Shown: in pieces, positions 11,085 to 22,059 of the stretch
Numbering within the stretch: the stretch's first letter is position 1
How the letters are laid out: each line of letters begins with the position of its first letter
NCBI GenBank assembly: GCA_023678885.1
Contig: CM042966.1
Location: forward strand, 22,148,028-22,212,027
Origin: Pogostemon cablin
Taxonomy: Eukaryota > Streptophyta > Magnoliopsida > Lamiales > Lamiaceae
Reading direction: 5' to 3'
Length of the DNA: 64,000 nucleotides
The notes under the pieces: generated by a model
The model's database searches: none
Seen by the model: only the letters and a program-made list of their open reading frames with translations
What the model was told of the DNA's origin: nothing
Program-made: the position numbers and the translations under genes

Positions 11085-11774
11085 AAATAGAAGAAATAAA
11101 AAATAAGGAGAAAAATTAGGTAAAAATTTTAACTAGTAAAAAAAGTGAGTATTATAAAAAGAACATACAAAATATTTTAAATAAAAAAAAGATAAGTGGG
11201 TTAAGAAAAAAGAAAAAAAGAAAGAAAATGAATAAAAAGGTAGATTCAAAAAGAAGTGTACATCAGCATAGAAGTGATAAAAAAAATAAATAAAAGATGG
11301 ATCTGTAATCATCACAAAGGTATTTTGAACATTCAAAAGACAATAGTGAAGTTTGACTCTAACTCTTATTTTTAGTTTATTTGGGGAATTTTTCCCAAAA
11401 CTTCCTTTTAGCACTGACACAAAGAGGCGCGGAGGTATCAAAGAACAAACCTCACGAAAAGGAAAATACTTTCGAAAACTCAGTGAATACAAATAGCAAA
11501 TTAGATCACTTATTTCATTTTCATATTCTATCTTCTATTCTATTTCATTCATTAGATTTTTGCCATATGTCACAATTAATGTCCAAAATTCAATACATGA
11601 GTTTAATGATAAATTGTAAGGTATAATTTTATTATATTATGAAATATCAATGAAACATGAATCCTTTCGAAATTGATATACTATCAATCCTTTCCATATA
11701 AAAAGAGTTTGTATATTTTAGTCAAGCCTTCCATGTATATCAACACTCTCATTCACATGATTTCAAAGGAAGGA
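11085..11774. other. AT-rich intergenic DNA
   Basis: There is an A/G-rich run on the plus strand at about 11130-11260. Long ORFs here are low-complexity and show no recognisable domain. Confidence 0.45.
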
Positions 11775-12379
11775 CGGCGACTATTGTCATCCAATCTTTT
11801 GCTAAGAGCACCCAAAATTTTAATTAAAATAACTTGAAAAGACAGAAACACCCTATCATATTAAATCTGAAATTATATTGTATGCCCATTAAAAATTTCC
11901 TAATTTTTTGCTCACTCATCCGTTCACTTTTTCCTTTCTACAATTGAAATTTTTTTTTTGATGAAATATTCTCTTTATGATCATGAGAAGAAACCAAATC
12001 AATTATATTGTAATTTCTTAGAATTAATAATCTATTTTAAATAATTTCTGCAAAGAAACATTGGTCGCAAGTCCAGTTTGTAATTTGATTCTTAATTTTT
12101 TGTAGCTCACTGTCATACTGTAACTAACGTGGACGAACGCCGTAACAAAATATTTGCAGAAACAAAATAAAGAAAATGAGGAAGAAGAAAGGTATTGTAT
12201 TCTTTAAGCTTGGGTGTACAAAGTAAAAGGGGTTTTTATAATTGCACAATGAATTTAGTGTTTGAATTTAGGGTGTATTGATTTAAATGAATTTAAGTTG
12301 AGGGTATTTTTGTCTTTTATATTTAATTTTAGTAGGATAATGGGTGCTCTTAATAAAAGTGTTGGGTGACAATAGCCCT
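11775..12379. mobile_element. TIR element of about 600 bp, non-autonomous
   Basis: The left part reads CTATTGTCATCCAAtctTTTgcTAAGAGCACCCA and the right part is its diverged inverse, with AATGGGTGCTCTTA and GGGTGACAATAG. The inverted repeats span about 45 bp with roughly 80% identity. The interior is AT-rich and non-coding. No clean TSD was seen, so the exact ends and superfamily are open; a Mutator-like MITE is plausible. Confidence 0.6.
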
Positions 12380-12664
12380 GCCCTCAAACGAATCTTCAAT
12401 CTCCAAAAATCTTGTGGACTTTAGTGTATCTTGAATCTTCTCTAATGCTCTTTCCTACAAAACAACTTATAACAAATAGGATATAGGGAGAAATGAAAAA
12501 AAATACCCCTTTATTTGTAAGACAAAATCACTGCCAACAAAAAAATAATTTCTAACCTTTATAAACTAATTTAATGAAATGGTACAAAAATACCCTTTGA
12601 CCCTATTTAAAAAAGTCAAAATAAAAACACCACCATCCACCTCCTACGTTGTATGTCCGTTGTA

Positions 12665-13030
12665 GGTGAGAGACCGAATGGAATGAACACTAGGACCAAC
12701 GTTCGTTGATCGGCTTGTTAGTGGGGAACTGACTGAAACCGACACTCGGACCGACATATGTCAGTCAATTTGTTGGTGGGGAGCTATGGAAGCAATACTT
12801 GGACAGACAAACTGACGGGTGTTGGTCGGTTTGTCGGTGAGGAATCGACACTCGGACCAACAGACTGATGTTTGTCAGTCGGTTTGTCGGTGGGGTGCTG
12901 ATTAGAAACTGCATTGGACCGACTGACCTATCTTATTCGGTAGGGTGTCGATTGGAGCCGATACTCATATTGAAAGATGTCGGTCAGTATGTCAGTGGGA
13001 GATCGATTGAAACCAATAATTAGACCAGTC
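12665..13030. repeat. Diverged minisatellite, period about 55-60 bp
   Basis: About six units each contain a block like 'cggaccgac', a 'tgtcagtcggtttgtcggtgggg' relative and 'ctgatgaaaccgacactcgg'. Unit starts fall near 12691, 12746, 12799, 12854, 12914 and 12965. It is GC-richer than its surroundings and has no long open frame. Confidence 0.8.
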
Positions 13031-13347
13031 TAAGCATTTAAAGTTAAATCAAAGTCAAAGGATATTTTATTCAAGAAATATCATTTTGAAAAATTTAATC
13101 ACAAATTGGGTATTTTTTATTACAGATTAAATTGTTGTTTGCAAAGATTTTTACTTGATCAAATTGAGTAATTTTACCTTTGCTCTAGAATATATATTCA
13201 TGCCACACATTATCTCAACAAGATTTAAAAAGAAGGATACAACATCGTTGAAAGGAGCCCCTTAGCCCCAAATATTGTGGAGACCTTCCTGATAGTACAT
13301 CTATTATTTTAACTAATATTCTGATATATAATAAGTATTTAAAATTT
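13031..13347. other. Intergenic DNA
   Basis: I see no gene or clear repeat terminus here. Confidence 0.4.
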
Positions 13348-13365
13348 AAGGTTGTGTTTGGATGA

Positions 13366-13640
13366 GAAGGTTTGAAAAGAAATTTATAAATCTTTCTCTC
13401 AAATCCTTCCTTCATATAATTAAATCACGATTTATACATCCAAGATTTCAAATGAATTAATTTCAAATCATGAATTTGATTTGATATTTCTTTTATTATT
13501 GTTTTTAATAATTTTATATCCTTATTCAAATAATGTAATTTAAAATTCGTCGTATAATAGATATATTAATAAATTGCTTTTAAAAAAATTATTCCAAAAA
13601 AACCCTTTTTTTAAAGTAAAATTTTAGATTTTAATATTAG
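13366..13640 (+). repeat. Left copy of a 275-bp direct repeat flanking a Mutator-like element
   Basis: This segment recurs at about 15061-15335 in the same orientation with roughly 85-90% identity, including 'tttgaaaagaaatttataaa' and 'cgtataatagatatattaat'. The two copies abut the ends of the element at 13641-15055. Confidence 0.8.
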
Positions 13641-14089
13641 GTTAGTTGCAAAAAAAACCCCAACCTTTACTTTTATTGCAAATAAATCATAACCTTTAAG
13701 AAATTGCAAAAAAATCTCGACCTTTAAGTTTCGTGCAAAACGCATCCAATGGGCAGGAGAAGGTTGTCCGACGTCCGATGTGGCGTTGACCTTTACCACG
13801 CCACTTCCACGTCAAATTTGAGTTTATTGTAGAAAAAACCCCAATCTTTATTTAAATTGTGATTTAATTCCAACATTTGAGATTTTGACAAAAAAAACCA
13901 TCAGTTTTTTTAAATTGCACCCATCATATTTTATATTTAAAATTTAAATTCTAAAAAATTATTAAATAATAAACTTATTTTAATTTTAAAAATAATTTAT
14001 GCATTATAAAATTTTTATAATATTATAAAATCAAAGTATCTTGAACATGTCTTAAGATTTTTTGGTAATTTTATATTATATTTAATATG

Positions 14090-14091
<2 letters not shown>

Positions 14092-14155
<64 letters not shown>
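14092..14155. repeat. (AT)n microsatellite
   Basis: There are about 30 uninterrupted AT dinucleotides. Confidence 0.98.
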
Positions 14156-14157
<2 letters not shown>

Positions 14158-14249
14158 AATGACAAAAAATTATACAAAAAATAGTTTCTAATTCATGTAG
14201 CCTTAATTTATAAAATAATTAATATATTTTTACGTTTCATTTCAATCTT

Positions 14250-14389
14250 TACGTTTCTCTTTTTGGCATATGACCCACCTAAAATAATTAATATATTACT
14301 ATGGGACCCACATACAATAATAATACACTACCCACTTGCATTAAAAATTAATAAATACAAGACAAGATAACTATGGGACGGAGGGAGTA
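14250..14389. mobile_element. Stowaway MITE remnant (right end only)
   Basis: It ends GGGACGGAGGGAG followed by TA at 14388-14389. The left CTCCCTCCGTCCC terminus is missing or degraded, so only the right half is supported. Confidence 0.55.
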
Positions 14390-14689
14390 ATAAAAAATTA
14401 ATAAATAAAAACTTAAAAAACTTTGTAAGAAAAAAATATTTAATTATGAAAATTTTATAATGTATAAAATATTTTAAATTTAAAAGAATTTAAATATTAG
14501 ATTTTTATAATTTTTCACAACTTAAATATTAAAGATAATAAATTTGCTCAATTAATAAAATATAAAATTTTAAATATTTTTTTAACATATTAGTTTGTAA
14601 TAATATTATTTTTGAATTACATCAATATCATATTAAAACTTTATTATATTAAATAATAAATTTTGAGAAAATAATTTTAATATAAAATA

Positions 14690-14770
14690 CTCCCTCCGTC
14701 CCATACTTATCGGCACCATTCCTTCGTAATTTACAAAGGAATGGTGTAAATAACTATGAGACAGAGGGAG
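14690..14770. mobile_element. Stowaway MITE, 81 bp
   Basis: The left end is CTCCCTCCGTCCC and the right end its inverse GAGACAGAGGGAG, flanked by TA on both sides (14688-14689 and 14771-14772). The interior forms a further hairpin ('ccattcctt...aaggaatgg'). These are the diagnostic termini of Tc1/mariner-type Stowaway MITEs. Confidence 0.93.
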
Positions 14771-15060
14771 TATAAATTTTATTAGATTGGTTCAATTTTT
14801 TTTTAAAAAAAATCTGATGGTTTTTTTACCAAAATATCAAAAGTTGGGATTTATTTACAATAGATGTAAAGGTTGATGTTTTTTTGCAATAAAATCAAAG
14901 TTGACGTGGCAAAGGTCAACGCCACACAGACGTCAGACAACCATCTTCTTCCCGTTGGGTGGGTTTTGCACGAAACTTAGAGGTCGAGGTTTTTTTTTCA
15001 AATTCTCAAAAGTTGAGATTTATTTGCAATAAAAGTAAAGGTTGAGGGTTTTTTCTCAGA

Positions 15061-15335
15061 GGATTTGAAAAGAAATTTATAAATCTTTCTTTCAAATCCT
15101 TCCTTCATATCATTAAATCACGGATTTACAAATCCAAAATTTCAAATGAATTGATTTCAAATCATGAATTTGATTGATATTTCTTTTAGTTGTGTTGGAT
15201 AATTTTAAATACTTACTCAAATCATGTCATTTAAAATCCTTATGTCGTATAATAGATATATTAATAAATTGCTTAAAAGATTTTTTTAATTAAAAAAATA
15301 CATTTTTTAAGTAAAATTTTAGGTTTTAATATTTA
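15061..15335 (+). repeat. Right copy of the 275-bp direct repeat
   Basis: This is the partner of 13366-13640. It begins exactly where MULE-A ends and continues into the rest of X1. Confidence 0.8.
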
Positions 15336-15584
15336 ATGTAATAAAATTTCATCATTTTTATTTATCATAAATAAAATTCTATTTTAAAAATTAAAAAAAT
15401 AATTGTTGAATTATAGATTTGAAAATTATTTTATAAATCCATAATACAAATGAATTGATTTAAAAACCATTCTATTCAAAATTAACTCATTTTCAAATTC
15501 ATTGAATTTGAAATGACTCAATCCTATTATAAAAAATAATAGAAATTTATTTTATTAAATATTAAAATCTAAAATTCTATAATT

Positions 15585-16055
15585 TTTTTTGGTTGTGGGG
15601 TAGGGGGTTGCATGGGTGGAGGGGGTGACTGGAGAAAGGGGTCGCGATTGAGGGGTTGGGGAGATACGGTAGGAAATGAGTAGTGCGGTTTATGTGTGGG
15701 AGTGGGGTGGGGTAAGCTGGATGATAGAATTTAAAATAAAAAAAATTATAATTTAAATTGCATGGATTTTAAATCAATTTATTTGAATTATACTGTTTAA
15801 ATGAATTATATATTTATGAAATGATTTTTAAATTTATAATTCAACAATTATTTTTTAATTCAAAAAATAAAATTTTATTTATGATAAAAAAAATAATGAA
15901 AATTTATTACATTAAATATTAAAATCTAAAATTTTAAATTTTATTATTATTTTTTTTTCTGGGTTTATTTTAGTTGTGGAAGGGGAGAGACGGGGGGTTG
16001 GGTTGGGGGATATATGTAGTTGGGGGTTGGGAGGGTAGATTAGGTGTTGGGGGTT
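15585..16055 (+). repeat. Two G-rich blocks with quadruplex potential
   Basis: At 15590-15720 and 15960-16055 the plus strand has many runs of three to six G ('ggggtagggggttg', 'gggagaaaggggtcg', 'ggggggttgggttggggg'). They sit in otherwise A/T-only arms and are separated by a repeated AT-rich arm segment. Such spacing satisfies the usual G-quadruplex sequence pattern. Confidence 0.75.
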
Positions 16056-16499
16056 AAAATAAAAATAAAAATTATAAAAAAAGCATTTTTATTTATTTTT
16101 TTATATATACTCCTATTAATAAATTTATTACACAATGAGGATTTCAAATGATACGGTGTAAGTAGGGATTTGAAAATCCATAAAAAACAATTAAAAAACA
16201 TCAAAATCAAATCCATGATTTGAAATTAATTTATTTGAAATCGTTAATTTATAAATCCGTAAATTTAATGATAAATTTGAAGGAAGGATGTGAGGATACC
16301 CTCGTCAAATCCTATCATCCAAATTCAACCTAAGAGTATATCCAACTATATTGATGCCTCTACATATTTGTTTTAATCAATCTGCTTTCACTGTTTTCCT
16401 CACACAGTATCGAAGGAGAGTTTTTGAGGTTTCACCGAGAGAGAGAGCAATTGTTCGAAACTCAATAGGATTTGATCATGTTTTTAAAGTATATTTTAT

Positions 16500-16825
16500 T
16501 ATCGACAAAGTCTCTTGTAAGACGATAATTATGAGACAGGTTATGAAATAGGTCGATACATTGTTAAAGTATACTCAATATATAGGTAAAGTATGTTAAT
16601 TCGTTTAAAATATATTTTTAAAAATATGATAAATAATGAATATAAGTATGTTCTTAAAGTTTTATAGTAAATAATGAATTAAAGTATGTAATTAAAGTTT
16701 TATAGTACGATTTACTATAAACATACTTTAAGTGTCAATAAGCATACTTTATCTATATAACAAATATGCTATAACAATGAGTCGACCCGTCCTCACAAAT
16801 ATCCGTCTCACAATAGAGTAACTCT
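16500..16825. mobile_element. Candidate small TIR element
   Basis: The left part 'cgacaaagtctcttgtaagacg' is roughly mirrored by 'ccgtctcacaatagagtaactc' on the right, with inverted 'aaagtatg/catacttt' words between. No TSD was assigned; ends are approximate. Confidence 0.4.
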
Positions 16826-17331
16826 TTATTACTTTATTTTGAAATTGCATTCTTTACAATTTCTCCCTCTTTAATTTTAGTCAAATTTATTAATTTGAAC
16901 TTCTCTCATAATAATAAAATTTTTGTATTTATTTATAATAAACACAATATAATTTACAAAGATTAATCAATAATAGATCAACACTTATTTTCAAAATTTA
17001 TAATTTATTTATAAGATGACACATGTATTTTTTTTATCAAAAAATACTTAAGAATGTATTTGGATTGTATCATTTCAACTTTAATGGATTTGAAAATAAT
17101 ATTTGAAAATGAGTGGATTTTAAATTATATGGATTTTAAATCAATTCATTTAAAATATATTGTTTGGATGAATTATGAATTTACGAAAGGATATTCAAAT
17201 TCATAATTCAACAATTATTTTTAATTTTTAAAATGGAATTATATTTATAATAAATATATTATAAATATATTAATAATATAGTAATATCTAAAATTATATA
17301 TATAAATATATTTATTATATTAAATATTTAA

Positions 17332-18034
17332 GGGTTATTAAATAGTAGGTACAAAACGTATTTAAAAATTATTAAGTGATACATTCGCTTCAGAAAATTA
17401 TCGATAAATACAAAATTATATTTTGTTTTTCCCATAATACCTATACCTATCCGTACACTAGTATGCATTGTTAAGATGAAACAAAAATATGTTATTTATA
17501 CGAATGTACATTAGTGTATATTTTATTGAGAAAGAAATTGAAATACGCGATTAAATTGAAGAACCCTACTAATGTAAGTTAGTGTGCGTTCTTGAGAGAG
17601 AAACAAAAAATACGTGATTAAACTGAAAACCCCTATGAACGTACATCAGTGTGCATTTTGAGAGAGAAACGAAAAATACACTATTGTACATTAGTGTGCA
17701 TTCTTAGAGAGAAACAGAAAATACGCAATTAAATTGAAGAACCCCATGAATGTAAATTAGTGTGCATCTTTGAGAAAGAAACAGAAAATACGTGATCAAT
17801 TAAATTAAAAATAGGGTTGTTATAATTATCCTTAAATCTCTTTTTAAATCTCTCACCCATTGTTTTTATTTGATTTAGTGTACATTAGTGTTCAATGAAA
17901 CTAGTGTTAAGTGAAAATGTTGAAATATTCAGCGTTGTAAATAAGGGTAAAGATGAAAAAAGAAATAGACATTTAGATTAATGTATTTATTAGTAATTAA
18001 ATTATATATACGCGTACCTATAAATAATAATCCC
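17332..18034. mobile_element. MULE-C: 703-bp Mutator-like MITE with perfect 9-bp TSD
   Basis: The ends GGGTTATTAAATAGTAGGTAC and GTACCTATAAATAATAATCCC are inverted over about 20 bp. The 9-bp direct repeat AATATTTAA flanks both (17323-17331 and 18035-18043), diagnostic of Mutator-like transposition. The interior consists largely of a minisatellite. There is no coding sequence. Confidence 0.9.
17455..17815 (+). repeat. Minisatellite inside MULE-C, period about 65-70 bp
   Basis: About five units share 'gtacattagtgtgcattctt', 'gagagaaac-gaaaatacg' and 'attaaattgaagaaccc'. Units vary by small deletions. Confidence 0.85.
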
Positions 18035-18148
18035 AATATTTAATATTAAAATCTAAAATTTTATTATAAATAAATTTATTATATTAAATATTAAAATCTA
18101 AAATTTTATTAATTCTTTTTTTTTAGGTTGTGAAGTGGGCGGGTGAAA

Positions 18149-18166
18149 GGGGGGGGGGGGGGGGGG
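18149..18166 (+). repeat. Run of 18 G
   Basis: This homopolymer tract lies within a G-rich block (18126-18210) like those in X1. Confidence 0.95.
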
Positions 18167-18219
18167 CTGGAGGAAATGCAGAGAAAAGGGGGATTGCGTT
18201 GGGGGAGTATATAAAGACA

Positions 18220-18582
18220 GGGAAAGACTACTGTACAAGTTTGTTAGTGTTCAACCGGGTCAATTACAACCCATAACCCAAAATATTTATATGAATTTGA
18301 GTTCAAGCGAATCATTAAATCCATTCGTCAAACTCCCGTGCGCTCTCTCTATCTAATTTGATACTTCCTTCGTCAGATCTCCTCCGCCTCCTGCGCACCA
18401 TTCTTCCTTCCAAGATCTCCTCCGCCGCACTATTCTTCCTTCCCAAGATCTTTTCCGCCTCCACCTTTCTCACTTGCCTCTTCTCTTTGTGTATTTATTT
18501 TGCGCCAATAGCTCCATCCATGTAGAGATAACGCCATGAATAGATCTGAAGATGTGCATGAAAAAATCCGCTCCATCATCGC
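18220..18582 (+). other. CT-rich leader-like segment, inside X2
   Basis: CT-rich sequence ('ctcctccgcc', 'cttccttcc' repeats) resembles a plant 5' leader and has a related inverted partner at 31590-31980. No convincing ORF follows before E1 interrupts at 18583. Confidence 0.4.
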
Positions 18583-19389
18583 TGATTAGTAATATTTTCA
18601 CCTAAATTTTAGTGTCTTTTTATATCCATTTTTGTAGCTTTTTATTTGTTTCTATGTGTTATTTGGTGGTGTGAAGTGTTTTTATGGAAATGTGTGGGAA
18701 TGAATTTAATAGTATGTTGATCAGGTGAAAACGGAGCAAAAACAGAGAAGGAAGATAAAACGAGGAAGAAGAAACAGGACAACATGAACACAGCCGGCCG
18801 TGTAGGGTACACGAGTCATGTTACGGTACGCGACCCGTGTACTGAACACGGGCCTGTAAGAGGTAGCCGTGCGGCAAAATCAGAACATCCAACACGGCCA
18901 CCCTTTGGCCGTGTTTCAGCACACGACTTGTGTGCCGTTTTAAATTGTTGTTGACCGAAAAACCCTGACACGACTTGTGTGCTGCAACACGGCTCGAGTC
19001 ATGTTAGGGTTTCTCGGTCAACAACAACTTAAAATAGCACACGAGTCGTGTGCTGAAATACGGCCAAAGGGTGGCCGTGTTGGATGTTCTGAGGTCGCCG
19101 CACGGCTACCTCTTACAAGCCCGTGTTTGGTACATGGGTCGTGTTCCGTAACGCGACTCGTGTACCCTACATGGTCGGCCGTGTTCATGCTGCCCTATTT
19201 TTTCTTCCTTGTTTTATCTTCCTTCTCCATTTTTGCTCCGTTTTCACCTGATCTACATACTATTAAGTTCATTCCCACACATTTCCATAAAAACATATCA
19301 CACCACCAAATAACACATAGAAACAAATGAAAAGCTACAAAAATGGATATAAAAAGACACTAAAATCTAGGTGAAAATATCACTAATCA
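18583..19389. repeat. 807-bp imperfect palindrome of the E1 LTR start
   Basis: The left arm (18583-18985, plus) and right arm (19389-18987, minus) both start TGATTAGT and run TATTTTCACC, the E1-type LTR 5' end. They differ at roughly 7% of positions by eye. The centre falls in a dyad-word region near 18986. The internal arrays contain ACACGACTCGTGT-like words. Confidence 0.92.
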
Positions 19390-19435
19390 CACCCCCAAAC
19401 TTAAAGTGTTGCTCGTCCCCGGCAAAGACGCCATT
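19390..19435 (-). other. PBS-like sequence fused directly to a polypurine tract
   Basis: On the minus strand, LTR end CTAATCA (to 19436) is followed by AATGGCGTCTTTGCCGGGGA, a relative of the Athila PBS TGGCGCCGTTGTCGGGGA. About 20 bases later comes TTTAAGTTTGGGGG, the polypurine tract before an LTR start. The whole internal region that should separate them is missing. Confidence 0.8.
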
Positions 19436-20300
19436 TGATTAGTCATTTTGTAATTGGGATGACTAATTCAACAATTTATCAAACCACAGGGAGGTAGGTA
19501 CTTGTGCTTAAGCGATCTCACATTTCTTGTAATTTTATAGAGACTAATCATTAAAGGTAGGGTGATCAAACAAGTAATTAAAATCAATCAATACAAGTAA
19601 ACAAGCAATGATCAAGTAAACGAAAGTAGAATGAATGTGATTGGTTTTCCAAGTTAAACAAAAGTGAGATTAACAACAATTAAGAAGTGGTAACTCTAAG
19701 AATTATGTATCAAATTCATATGCATCATGGATAAATGACTAAGGGCCAATATTAAATTCTTCTAAACTTTCTCTTGAAATGAATAGAATGTGAATCCAAA
19801 TAAGAATTCCAAAATAGCTTAACGGATTGGTTCTCACTCAAACAATTTCAACTAGGTACTAAACTTAAATGAGAATCCCCTCACACAATTAATCAACATC
19901 TCGATCTAACCAATCAGATGTCCTATCAAGGGGTTCTAAATCCTAAAGGACATCTCTATCTCTTAAAGACTTATAATGCACATGAAGTGTATGATGAATT
20001 GATTCAATGAACTATCCTAAACATATAATTGATTTCTCAATCTAATCACATGCCTATGATAATTAACCACACAAATCAACAATACAAATCAAGCAATTAA
20101 CAATCAATGATAGAAAATCATAAATCCAATCTACACATGAATTAAAATACATAGATCCCCAAAATTATCCAACAATTATTATGTTGCTAATCTCACAAGG
20201 GAGATTAGCCTACCATAATCATAAGATAATTAACATGGACATTAAAAACCTTACAAGTCATAATAAACAAATAGTTTTACTACAAAAATTGGGATGAATA
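19436..20300 (-). repeat. E1-family LTR fragment (R-U5 part)
   Basis: This matches 27359-28220 almost base for base with small differences, from CTAATCA inwards, including 'gagattagcctaccat' and 'ctaaatcctaaaggaca'. It stops at about 20300 without TATA or U3. Its position between the third ORF and the PPT is not normal for a 3' LTR. Confidence 0.88.
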
Positions 20301-20434
20301 CATGTTCCCTATAAATGATAGGAACTCCATCCGTACAAGCTGTGTGTAGGTGAGTCTCTCACTAACTATCATGTGTGGTATACCTCTGAGGTCGTTGCCT
20401 AACCCTTGAGCAATCATAGTCACCAATCCTTCAA
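20301..20434. other. Unassigned linker between LTR fragment and third ORF
   Basis: It has no domain. It includes the 15-bp word AAATGATAGGAACTC (20313-20327), found inverted at 27345-27359. Confidence 0.6.
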
Positions 20435-21202
20435 TCATAATTCCTCGAGTATTTTACCTTTTTTCCACCTCTCAACATGCTGAATGAAGTGAGCTGCAAT
20501 GTTCACTCTAAACTTCTTAAATAAACTGTATATGATGTACAACTGCTTCTCACCAACAGCTCTACTCTCAAACCTCCCCAGAATGATATTTGATACAATC
20601 TTTTCAAGGTACCTCATTACCGGGTTTCTTATAGTAGTCTCATTTGAAGATCTTGAAATGTACTCATGTGGTTCAGTACCATCGTCAACCAATTTTCTCC
20701 ACCAGGTTTGTTGATTGAAACCCCCTCCTGGCAAAAATTTCTGATGACCTCTCATAATCGGGCAGCCAAAGAATCTGTTTATCTCATTCAAGGGAATCTT
20801 CTCCCTCATTTCATTGTTCAGCTGAAATGTGATCGAAATAAGAAACTTGTTCCTATCCTTCTGAACCTCTAGCGTGCTCATAAATTCGAATTTGAGATGG
20901 ACTTATGTGGGGGGTCTCTTGTCAAAGAACTCTTCCATGTCCACACGCTGGAACAGAGTCCTCAGATCATCCTCAATTCCAAGACCAACCATGGTGGCTT
21001 GATCTTGGAATCGAGTTGGCCCAATTTTGGGCACTATGGATTTCCATCTTAATGCATACTTCTCCCATCCCATGAATTCAACTCCGAAATTTTCAGGGTG
21101 CATTTCCTTCATCATCAATTGTGCATCGATGTTGGACAATTCCATATCTGTCTCAACAATAATGAAGTCCTCATTGCGTTTCCTAACTCTTCTTTCAGCC
21201 AT
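20435..21202 (-). pseudogene. Athila-type third ORF (plant-transposon/ORF-1-like protein), one in-frame stop
   Basis: Two open blocks, 21202-20903 and 20881-20435, lie in the same frame and are separated by a single TAA. Together they give about 250 residues starting MAERRVRKRNEDF. Features include RFQDQATMVGLGIEDDL, a GCPIMRGHQKFLPGGG block, and an AVGEKQLYIIYSLF segment near the end. It corresponds to the protein found downstream of integrase in Athila elements, sometimes called env-like and often annotated as a putative plant transposon protein; I see no clear transmembrane segment. The minus strand reads TTGTAG directly before the ATG, so the start may be made by splicing to a subgenomic message. 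Function is not established. Confidence 0.75.
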
Positions 21203-22059
21203 CTACAATATTCCACATAATTCAAGTTATATTCAACTTCATCTCAAGACAAAACATTTCATATTGCATAGAATCATCACTTGTTATTCAACTAAGTGTT
21301 AATTCTTGTTATTCAACTAAGTGTTAATTCTAGCACATATTCAAGCACAACAAACAATATTTTCCAAGGATTTTCACATTTTAATCCAAGCAACTTTTGA
21401 AACAATTTATTCAAGTTTTTGCTATTAATTCAATCAAGTTCAGCATCTCAATCTTTCCATGAATTCTTCACCTTTCTTTTCCATGTGCACAACTTATATC
21501 AACAATGCTTCATTATTCATGTAAAAGCTTTCAATTTGATTCAAAACTTCACTTAGACATTTCATCAAACACTTGGCATTCACATATTTCACAATCATTT
21601 CAACAAGAATTTTTCAATTTCCTCATGCTCAAATCTTCAATGCTTAAGCTAATTTGTAACCATACAATCATCATAAGAGCATTATCAATCAATATGCAAC
21701 AACGTATGCACCTAATTCAATTCATACAAAAATCCCCAAATTCAAAATGCTCATGAACCCTAATTCTTGCACAATTTCAATCAATCCAACAATTAGACTT
21801 GCAAATTCATATTTCAAAATCCTAGACATGCTTCAAACATGTTAACATCCAAGACCTATACAAGAATTTCAACGTTTAAACCTTCAATTGAAAACTAGGG
21901 TTCGAAGTGTCATACCTTGGGTTTTCTTGGAATCAAATGGAAAAATTGATGTTAAGACCTTGAGAATCACACTTTAATCACTCAATCTTACCATTATTTG
22001 ATGTTAATTGATAGTTTGTAGAGTTTTGGAGACGAAACCGCACAACGGGAAGTGCTTGA
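21203..22059 (-). other. E1 non-coding region upstream of the third ORF
   Basis: This is AT-rich, with a 21-bp exact tandem duplication ('cttgttattcaactaagtgt...') at about 21282-21323. It probably serves as an intron or leader for the third ORF. No domain is visible. Confidence 0.5.

Larger units (their letters stand above)
13641..15055. mobile_element. MULE-A: long-TIR Mutator-like element
   Basis: About 250 bp at each end are inverted copies of each other: 'aaccccaacctttac...attgcaaataaatc' on the left, 'aaaagtaaaggttgagggtttttt' on the right, each with a 'ttgacctttgccacg'-like and a 'gggtgcgttttgca'-like block. A relative occurs at 29315-30710 (MULE-B). The interior is AT-rich with an AT microsatellite and Stowaway MITEs and no transposase. 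The TSD could not be fixed here. Confidence 0.75.
13348..16337. mobile_element. X1: AT-rich TIR element, Harbinger/Tourist-like ends
   Basis: The left end AGGTTGTGTTTGGATG is mirrored by the right end CATCCAAATTCAACCT. Both ends are followed inside by related AT-rich arms (words like 'aaatccttcct' and 'atttcaaatcatgaatttga' and their inverses). TAA/TTA flanks both ends, compatible with the 3-bp TSD of PIF/Harbinger elements. The interior contains another TIR element (13641-15055) and two G-rich segments. There is no transposase. Confidence 0.5.

Noticed and set aside
17455..17815. Regular 65-70 bp repeats as a CRISPR-like array
   Set aside because: Repeats have no unique spacers, contain indels, and lie within a transposon of plant DNA.
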